Below, piece by piece: positions 7,683-11,923 of a stretch of 11,923 nucleotides of DNA (position 1 is its first letter; each line of letters starts with the position of its first letter). The stretch comes from UASB124 sp041662445 (lineage in GTDB: Bacteria; Babelota; Babeliae; Babelales; RVW-14). The notes beneath the pieces were generated by a model that did no database searches, was not told the DNA's origin, and was given only the letters and a program-made list of their open reading frames with translations. Both the position numbers and the translations under genes were made by a program. The stretch covers positions 1 through 11,923 of the forward strand of contig JBAZSL010000025.1 of NCBI GenBank assembly GCA_041662445.1, in the 5' to 3' direction.

Positions 7683-8570
7683 ATGATTGATCAAGAAACG
7701 CGCAGCAGAATTAAAAAGCTCGAAATTCATACCAAGCGCATTATGCACAATGCGCTTGCCGGTGATTATCTTTCCGCCTTCAAAGGTTCTGGATTAGAAT
7801 TTCATCAGATTCGTGACTATCAGTCAGGCGATGATGTGCGTTCCATCGATTGGAACAGCTCGGCGAAGATGAACAAAATCATGGTTAAGCAGTTTGTCGA
7901 GGAACGAGATCGAACCGTTATTGTGGCTATCGATATTTCCGGTTCGACCGCTTATGCATCAGGCAGAACCTTGCGTGCCGAAACTATTGCCGATATTGCA
8001 GGAACGCTCGCATTGGTTGCCAGCCACAACAAAGACAAAGTTGGCGTTCTCTTTTTTTCAGATGTTGTTGAACATTGGATTGCTCCCAGCAAGGGCAATG
8101 TGCATTTTGGGCGTGTTATTGAGCGCATTTTTTCTACCAAGCCATCATCACGGCCGACCAGCCTTGCAGCAGCATTAAAATTTCTTATCCAGCTTAAGAA
8201 AAAAAATGCGGTAGTATTTCTACTTTCAGATTTTATTGATCAATCTGATGATTATCACCGACTGCTCAAAGTTGCTGGTTGCGAATATGACCTTATTGCG
8301 CTCAGGATATTAGATCGCTGCGAAATGCAGTTACCGGATTGTGGTTTTGTTGAAGTTGTTGATAGTGAAACGGGTATGCATGCAATGCTTGATACACGTG
8401 GCGGAAAAAGCGCCGATCATCCACTGAACTATTTTTTGCGCGAACGTATCTACCAGCAACGCAAAATGTTTGAAAAGTATCGCATCGACCTTCTTGATCT
8501 TGCTGTTGATACACCGTTTATTAATCCCCTTATTAAGTTTTTTCATCAACGCACCAGGAGACAAATTTAA
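7683..8570 (+). CDS. DUF58 / von Willebrand-type domain protein
   Basis: The 295-residue product belongs to the DUF58 family, usually encoded beside MoxR AAA+ ATPases and VWA (Bat) proteins and thought to assist assembly or activation of target proteins. The DUF58 core is clear: FKGSGLEFHQIRDYQSGDD (residues 33-51), then RSIDWNSSA (53-61). The VWA-like part follows, with a MIDAS motif DISGS (84-88), a later TSL and the strand VVFLLSDFID. No membrane segment is visible, so it is probably cytosolic. ATG 7683 is preferred; GGTGA, overlapping the serS stop region, lies 7 bases upstream. GTG 7677, two bases after the serS stop, is the alternative and would add two residues. The downstream gene starts 2 bases after the stop and encodes a DUF4381-like membrane protein, matching the usual DUF58 neighbourhood, but no moxR gene is present in the window. 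Confidence 0.9.
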   Translation: MIDQETRSRIKKLEIHTKRIMHNALAGDYLSAFKGSGLEFHQIRDYQSGDDVRSIDWNSSAKMNKIMVKQFVEERDRTVIVAIDISGSTAYASGRTLRAETIADIAGTLALVASHNKDKVGVLFFSDVVEHWIAPSKGNVHFGRVIERIFSTKPSSRPTSLAAALKFLIQLKKKNAVVFLLSDFIDQSDDYHRLLKVAGCEYDLIALRILDRCEMQLPDCGFVEVVDSETGMHAMLDTRGGKSADHPLNYFLRERIYQQRKMFEKYRIDLLDLAVDTPFINPLIKFFHQRTRRQI

Positions 8571-8571
8571 T

Positions 8572-9063
8572 ATGGCATCCCCGGTTTTTTACGAAGAAAT
8601 ATACGACTATTACACGCGTCCTTTTTGGCAAACGACATGGTTTTATGTGCTCATTGCGATTTTTGCATGTGCATTGATCATAGTTGGACTTTATCTTTGG
8701 CTGCGTGGTAAAAAAAAGCCGGTAACCGCATGGGATTGGGCGCTTGGTGAACTTCAAAAAACCACACCAGCTCACTGTGTGCATAAAGAAGATTTTAAAA
8801 AGTTTTATTTCCAACTTACTGCCATTACCAAAATGTATCTTCATCGACGATTTGGCTGGCAGATTCAAGATAAGACGGATACCGAATTGGTACTTTTTCT
8901 TGAACAACAGGCATTTGATCGCACCATCATCGAAATGATTGAAAAAGTGAGCGAAGGTGCTTTGTGGGTCAAATTTGCAAACATGGACGTACTCAAATCA
9001 CAAGCAGAAGCGGATTGGAAGTCGATTGTTGCCATGGTCGAACGTACAACCCCGGTAACATAG
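8572..9063 (+). CDS. small membrane protein resembling DUF4381 / BatD C-terminal region
   Basis: The product is 163 residues with one strong transmembrane segment (about residues 22-44, ending LYLWLRGKKK). This predicts a short N-terminal part outside the cytosol and a cytosolic C-terminal domain. That domain follows the pattern of DUF4381 proteins and BatD tails: ALGEL, then FYFQLTAITKMYLHRRFG, then TDTELVLFLEQ, then WVKFANMDV near the end with a closing helix. In Bat/MoxR clusters such proteins act next to DUF58 proteins, which fits its place one base after the DUF58 stop. AGGAG (8556-8560) lies 11 bases before ATG 8572, within the end of the DUF58 gene. A longer in-frame start at 8470 would overlap the DUF58 gene by 101 bases and is rejected. 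The family call is by pattern and is moderately sure. Confidence 0.75.
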   Translation: MASPVFYEEIYDYYTRPFWQTTWFYVLIAIFACALIIVGLYLWLRGKKKPVTAWDWALGELQKTTPAHCVHKEDFKKFYFQLTAITKMYLHRRFGWQIQDKTDTELVLFLEQQAFDRTIIEMIEKVSEGALWVKFANMDVLKSQAEADWKSIVAMVERTTPVT

Positions 9064-9078
9064 ACTTTTTAGATCCTT

Positions 9079-10221
9079 ATGAAACCATTTCCTCAACATT
9101 TCTATATCCATTGGCCGTTTTGTCATTTGAAGTGCGCGTTCTGTGACTTTGTCGCTTTCCAAAATCACGAACACTACCAAGAAGCTTATTGCAAGCGGCT
9201 GTGCCAAGAAATAGTTACTTTTTGTGCGCAGTATCCGGCTGCCGATCGTTTGCTCACGACGATTTTTATAGGCGGCGGAACGCCCAGCATGTGTCCATTA
9301 CCGCTTTTCGAGCGCATTATGCAAACGATTTATCAGGAGACAGATTGTTCTGCGGTGAGCGAGATAACCATTGAAACTAACCCAAGCGATATTACTGACC
9401 AGCGACTTGCTGCATGGCGTAAGCTCGGGATCAATCGGTTAAGCATAGGGGTCCAATGCCTTGATGACGATGTATTGGAAAAACTTAACCGTAAGCAGCG
9501 CGTCAGTGATGTTGAGCGTGCCTTATCGCTTGCACCATCCTACTTTAACAACATATCAGTGGACCTTATTTTGGGCCTTCCCGGGATACGTGAGGATGCC
9601 TGGAAAGATACTATTGCCAAGGTCGTAACGTGGCCCATCAAGCACATATCAGTATATTTTTTGATGGTGCACGAAAAAACGCCATTGGCTTTTGCGCTCA
9701 AAAAGGGCGATTTGTCGCTACTTTCTGACAATACGCAGGTTCGGATTTATGAATGGACGGTAAAAATGCTTGAACAGCATGGTTTTGAGCAATATGAAAT
9801 TTCAAATTTTAGTCGATCGGGATGTGCCTCGGTTCATAATAGTGCCTACTGGGATCGCAGGCCATACCAGGGTTTTGGCGTAGGCGCGGCATCTTTTGAT
9901 GGTGCTATTAGATCGATCAATACCAATAATCTCAGCGCGTACCTTGCAGCGGATAGCGCTATGCCACCATGCACGCGGGAGGTATTGACGCCGCAACAGG
10001 AGTTTATGGAGGTTTTAATGCTGAGTCTGCGCCAAAAAAGGGGCATAGACTTGCAGCATATGGTATACTTTCTAAATGATTGCCAAAATCTTGGATTCAA
10101 AAGTAAAATTGCTGATCTTGTTGCCGCCGGGTTAATGGAGGAGCATCAAGGATTTGTTCGGCTGACTTTGAAAGGGATGGCGTTGGAAAATGAAGTTGTT
10201 GTATGGCTCTCGTCATTGTGA
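9079..10221 (+). CDS. hemW: radical SAM heme chaperone HemW
   Basis: This 380-residue radical SAM protein is related to HemN. The cluster-binding motif is CHLKCAFC (C15, C19, C22) within YIHWPFC...CDF, followed by GGGTPS (65-70), IETNPSD and SIGVQCLDD. Motif HNSAYW (253-258) matches the HNxxYW heme-binding signature of HemW, followed by GFGVGAASFDG. These mark it as HemW, which inserts heme into membrane hemoproteins, rather than an oxygen-independent coproporphyrinogen III oxidase; older annotations often call such genes hemN. The C-terminal part carries the winged-helix-like HemN_C region (QEFMEVLMLSLRQKRGID). It starts 15 bases after the DUF4381-like gene. No clear Shine-Dalgarno sequence precedes ATG 9079, but the strongly conserved MKPFPQHFYIH start supports it. 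No other heme gene lies in the window. Confidence 0.93.
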   Translation: MKPFPQHFYIHWPFCHLKCAFCDFVAFQNHEHYQEAYCKRLCQEIVTFCAQYPAADRLLTTIFIGGGTPSMCPLPLFERIMQTIYQETDCSAVSEITIETNPSDITDQRLAAWRKLGINRLSIGVQCLDDDVLEKLNRKQRVSDVERALSLAPSYFNNISVDLILGLPGIREDAWKDTIAKVVTWPIKHISVYFLMVHEKTPLAFALKKGDLSLLSDNTQVRIYEWTVKMLEQHGFEQYEISNFSRSGCASVHNSAYWDRRPYQGFGVGAASFDGAIRSINTNNLSAYLAADSAMPPCTREVLTPQQEFMEVLMLSLRQKRGIDLQHMVYFLNDCQNLGFKSKIADLVAAGLMEEHQGFVRLTLKGMALENEVVVWLSSL

Positions 10222-10246
10222 AGTGATGTGTGTTCATGGTTATAAG
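10216..10246 (+). promoter_or_regulatory. weak candidate promoter in the hemW-flavoprotein gap
   Basis: TTGTGA (10216-10221, overlapping the hemW stop) and TATAAG (10241-10246) are 19 bases apart, longer than the preferred 17. The gap of 60 bases is one of the larger ones in the window, so a new transcription start here is plausible. No intrinsic terminator for hemW was found. Confidence 0.2.
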
Positions 10247-10281
10247 TTTTACCACTCTAATGCAATAGGATACAAAAGAAT

Positions 10282-10743
10282 ATGGCAAAACATGTTGGGG
10301 TAAAATTGCCTGATGATTTAGTCGAATTTCTAAAAACCGAGCGTTGCTTGGGGATTGTAGCGACCTTTTCTGAAAAGGGTATTCCTAATACAACGCCAAT
10401 TCAGTGCATTTATCCAAAGGGTCAAGAGAGCCTTCTATTAAGTATTCATAAAGAACATACCGGCTACCACAATATGGCGTGGCAGAAGAAGGTAATGATT
10501 TGCTTTATTGGCGAGAACAACGTTGCATACAGCGTGCTTGGCAGGGCCGGTGTAGTACGAGCACCATCGTTAGTGCACCCGCTCATGAATATCGTGCGAA
10601 TCGATATTATTGACATTAAGTCCGATCGATCTATTTTAACAAAAGTAGAACAAGGTGTTATGTGGAGTTATACCTCCATCGAGGCTGAAGAGCTTTTGAA
10701 GAGTCTTTACAGAGAGCTCAGGGATTTGGCCAAGTCGCTATGA
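10282..10743 (+). CDS. pyridoxamine 5'-phosphate oxidase-like FMN-binding split-barrel protein
   Basis: The 153-residue product has the size and order of elements of the PNPOx-like superfamily. The N-terminal helix LPDDLVEFLKTERCLGIVATF is followed by a strand and turn with GIPNTTPI, a barrel core (SLLLSIHKEHTGYHNMAWQKKVMICFI) and the C-terminal strands RIDIIDIKSD. Members bind FMN, F420 or heme and reduce or oxidise small molecules; the substrate cannot be read from the sequence. It is shorter than true PdxH (about 210-220 residues) and is unlikely to be the vitamin B6 enzyme. AGGA (10267-10270) lies 11 bases before ATG 10282. Its TGA stop overlaps a possible ATG (10740) of the next gene, hinting at coupling. 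The superfamily call is moderate to good; function is unknown. Confidence 0.72.
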   Translation: MAKHVGVKLPDDLVEFLKTERCLGIVATFSEKGIPNTTPIQCIYPKGQESLLLSIHKEHTGYHNMAWQKKVMICFIGENNVAYSVLGRAGVVRAPSLVHPLMNIVRIDIIDIKSDRSILTKVEQGVMWSYTSIEAEELLKSLYRELRDLAKSL

Positions 10744-10758
10744 GTATATTAAAGGGCA

Positions 10759-10763
10759 AAAGG
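10759..10763 (+). promoter_or_regulatory. ribosome binding site for the coiled-coil gene
   Basis: AAAGG lies 6 bases before ATG 10770 and favours it over two in-frame alternatives. ATG 10740 overlaps the previous stop as ATGA but has no site at the right distance. ATG 10812 also lacks one. Confidence 0.45.
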
Positions 10764-10769
10764 TGTGGG

Positions 10770-11923
10770 ATGAAAACCCGATGTTTGTGGTTCGTAAATG
10801 TAAAGCACCGCATGACCGGAATTGGTTGGTGCTTGCTTGTGCAAACAGTTTTGTACACGACATTGTCTCCATCTTTTGCCCCGCAGTCCAACGTTGTTAT
10901 AACTTCAGGTCCTGAAACCGATGACCCGCAGACCATTGGGGTGCAAGGAAATTGGCTCAAAAAACGTGATTGGCTTATTAAAGCGCACGAAGTGGATGAA
11001 GAAATTCATAGCGTTATCGCACAAACTGAATCGCTCAGGGCTTCGTATGTGCAAATAAATAATCAAATCGATGTCGAGTTTGACGAATACTACAAACAAT
11101 TGGGATTGGGGCAGGGGAAAATCCAGGAACTTATCGAAAGTGTTCTTGTTTATCTTGAACAGAAAAAGACTCAAGACCTTGCTACGTTAACGGCGCAGAT
11201 AAAGAGTGGACAAGATCAACTAAAAATTTATCAAATCGAACAGACTGTTAACAAAACGAAAAAAGACCTTGATCAGCTCCGCCTTGACATGCAATCGATC
11301 GATGATTTAGAGCGTTCCCTTGCAGAACGCCTCAAGCGTTTTGATGAACAGGCCGGAATTATGCAAGAAGAGTCGACCAAAGCTCAGGGTCGTATTAACC
11401 AACTGTGGAGTATTATCGACCACAACAAAGCGCGTGAATATTATTACGAGCTCAAAAATGGTGCGCTTGAACGCGTGAAAAGTGCCAACAAATATCTCCA
11501 AGAGGATTTGTTTAATGACTTTAAGGCCGTTGTCGATACCATTAGAAAACAGATAACAGCTACCCGTGAACGCATAAAAAAGCTTGAAAAAGAAGATGAC
11601 ATTTGGATTATTGACCGTGCTCGTCGCGTTGAAGAGGCCCGAGCGCGCGAGGCTGCTCAGGCGCTTAAGAAAGAAAAAACTGATATAACACACGGGGCAA
11701 AAGCTTTAGTAAAAGTGCAGCAGCGTACGTGGTATGATCCGATTATGAATTTTGGCTCTGTTGTTATGAACAAAATAAAAAATATGTGGACATGGCCGAC
11801 CAGCACATTGTGGCCGACTAAGGCTGCAGGTTCTACAAAAATTTTGCCGCCAGCCACGGCGCCACAACCGGGAGCAGCTCTGTCGCAAGATCTTGCACCA
11901 ACGGCTGCGATGCCATCGCCTGT
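10770..11923 (+). CDS. exported coiled-coil protein of unknown function, 3' end cut by window
   Basis: The frame stays open from ATG 10770 to the window end (384 codons, no stop), so the gene is incomplete. I do not recognise a family. A signal peptide is likely: a Lys/Arg-rich start, the hydrophobic run GWCLLVQTVLYTTL, then a possible cleavage after SFA (about residue 37). Residues about 66-310 are mostly Lys, Glu, Gln, Asp and Leu in heptad-like spacing (for example EQTVNKTKKDLDQLRLDMQ and ATRERIKKLEKEDD), which predicts long coiled coils. From W321 the character changes: WYDPIMNFGSVVMNKIKNMW with further Trp-Pro pairs, then a Pro/Ala/Thr-rich stretch to the edge. It could be a periplasmic stalk or tether, or a secreted effector. 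It starts 26 bases after the flavoprotein stop, and could instead start at 10740 with an ATGA overlap. Confidence 0.8.
   Translation, partial: MKTRCLWFVNVKHRMTGIGWCLLVQTVLYTTLSPSFAPQSNVVITSGPETDDPQTIGVQGNWLKKRDWLIKAHEVDEEIHSVIAQTESLRASYVQINNQIDVEFDEYYKQLGLGQGKIQELIESVLVYLEQKKTQDLATLTAQIKSGQDQLKIYQIEQTVNKTKKDLDQLRLDMQSIDDLERSLAERLKRFDEQAGIMQEESTKAQGRINQLWSIIDHNKAREYYYELKNGALERVKSANKYLQEDLFNDFKAVVDTIRKQITATRERIKKLEKEDDIWIIDRARRVEEARAREAAQALKKEKTDITHGAKALVKVQQRTWYDPIMNFGSVVMNKIKNMWTWPTSTLWPTKAAGSTKILPPATAPQPGAALSQDLAPTAAMPSP

Noticed and set aside
8470..8571. N-terminal extension of the DUF4381-like protein starting at 8470
   Set aside because: It would overlap the DUF58 gene by 101 bases, and ATG 8572 has AGGAG upstream and gives the expected topology.
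11307..11693. 128-codon minus-strand open frame near the window end
   Set aside because: It lies opposite the exported coiled-coil gene, whose + strand frame is open for 384 codons with a signal peptide; the Phe/Leu-rich product is what antisense of Lys/Glu-rich codons gives.
1..11923. CRISPR array, tRNA or rRNA genes
   Set aside because: No regularly spaced repeats, no cloverleaf-like sequence and no conserved rRNA segments were recognised on either strand by eye.

Overview
The window looks like part of a bacterial chromosome with a Gram-negative-type envelope. It encodes a MurJ lipid II flippase, a predicted outer-membrane beta-barrel ending in phenylalanine, and three proteins with Sec-type signal peptides. 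Housekeeping genes (serS, hemW, murJ) alternate with large secreted proteins that I cannot assign to a named family. That mixture, and the style of the 957-residue secreted protein, remind me of Candidatus Dependentiae (TM6/Babeliae), a phylum of reduced, protist-associated bacteria. This is recollection plus inference and was not tested by a search. All genes are on the + strand. I saw no rRNA, tRNA or CRISPR array.

Layout. Positions 1-430 hold the 3' part of an IS200-type insertion sequence: a HUH transposase truncated by the window edge, followed by two perfect hairpins of its right end. Positions 430-537 are a short leader with one weak promoter candidate, followed by murJ (538-2097). After a 93-base gap with an AT-rich -10-like box and a strong ribosome binding site comes a tightly spaced run. 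It holds an exported 957-residue protein (2191-5064), a 444-residue predicted outer-membrane barrel (5079-6413), serS (6437-7675), a DUF58 von Willebrand-type protein (7683-8570), a small DUF4381/BatD-tail-like membrane protein (8572-9063) and hemW (9079-10221). Gaps in this run are 1-23 bases with no terminator visible, so it could be one transcript. A 60-base gap then precedes a pyridoxamine-phosphate-oxidase-like flavin protein (10282-10743) and an exported coiled-coil protein (10770 to the window end, incomplete). The coiled-coil protein has no stop codon inside the window.

How the genes fit together. The exported protein and the barrel are adjacent, share an operon and both carry signal peptides, so they are the best candidates for an uncharacterised surface or export pair. 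The DUF58 and DUF4381-like genes form a reduced version of the MoxR/Bat-type cluster, with no MoxR ATPase or Bat genes beside them. HemW carries the heme-binding HNxxYW motif and is better read as a heme chaperone than as a coproporphyrinogen oxidase. The most unusual items are the secreted protein/barrel pair, the exported coiled-coil protein with a Trp-rich tail, and a SerRS whose motif 3 has lost its usual glycines.
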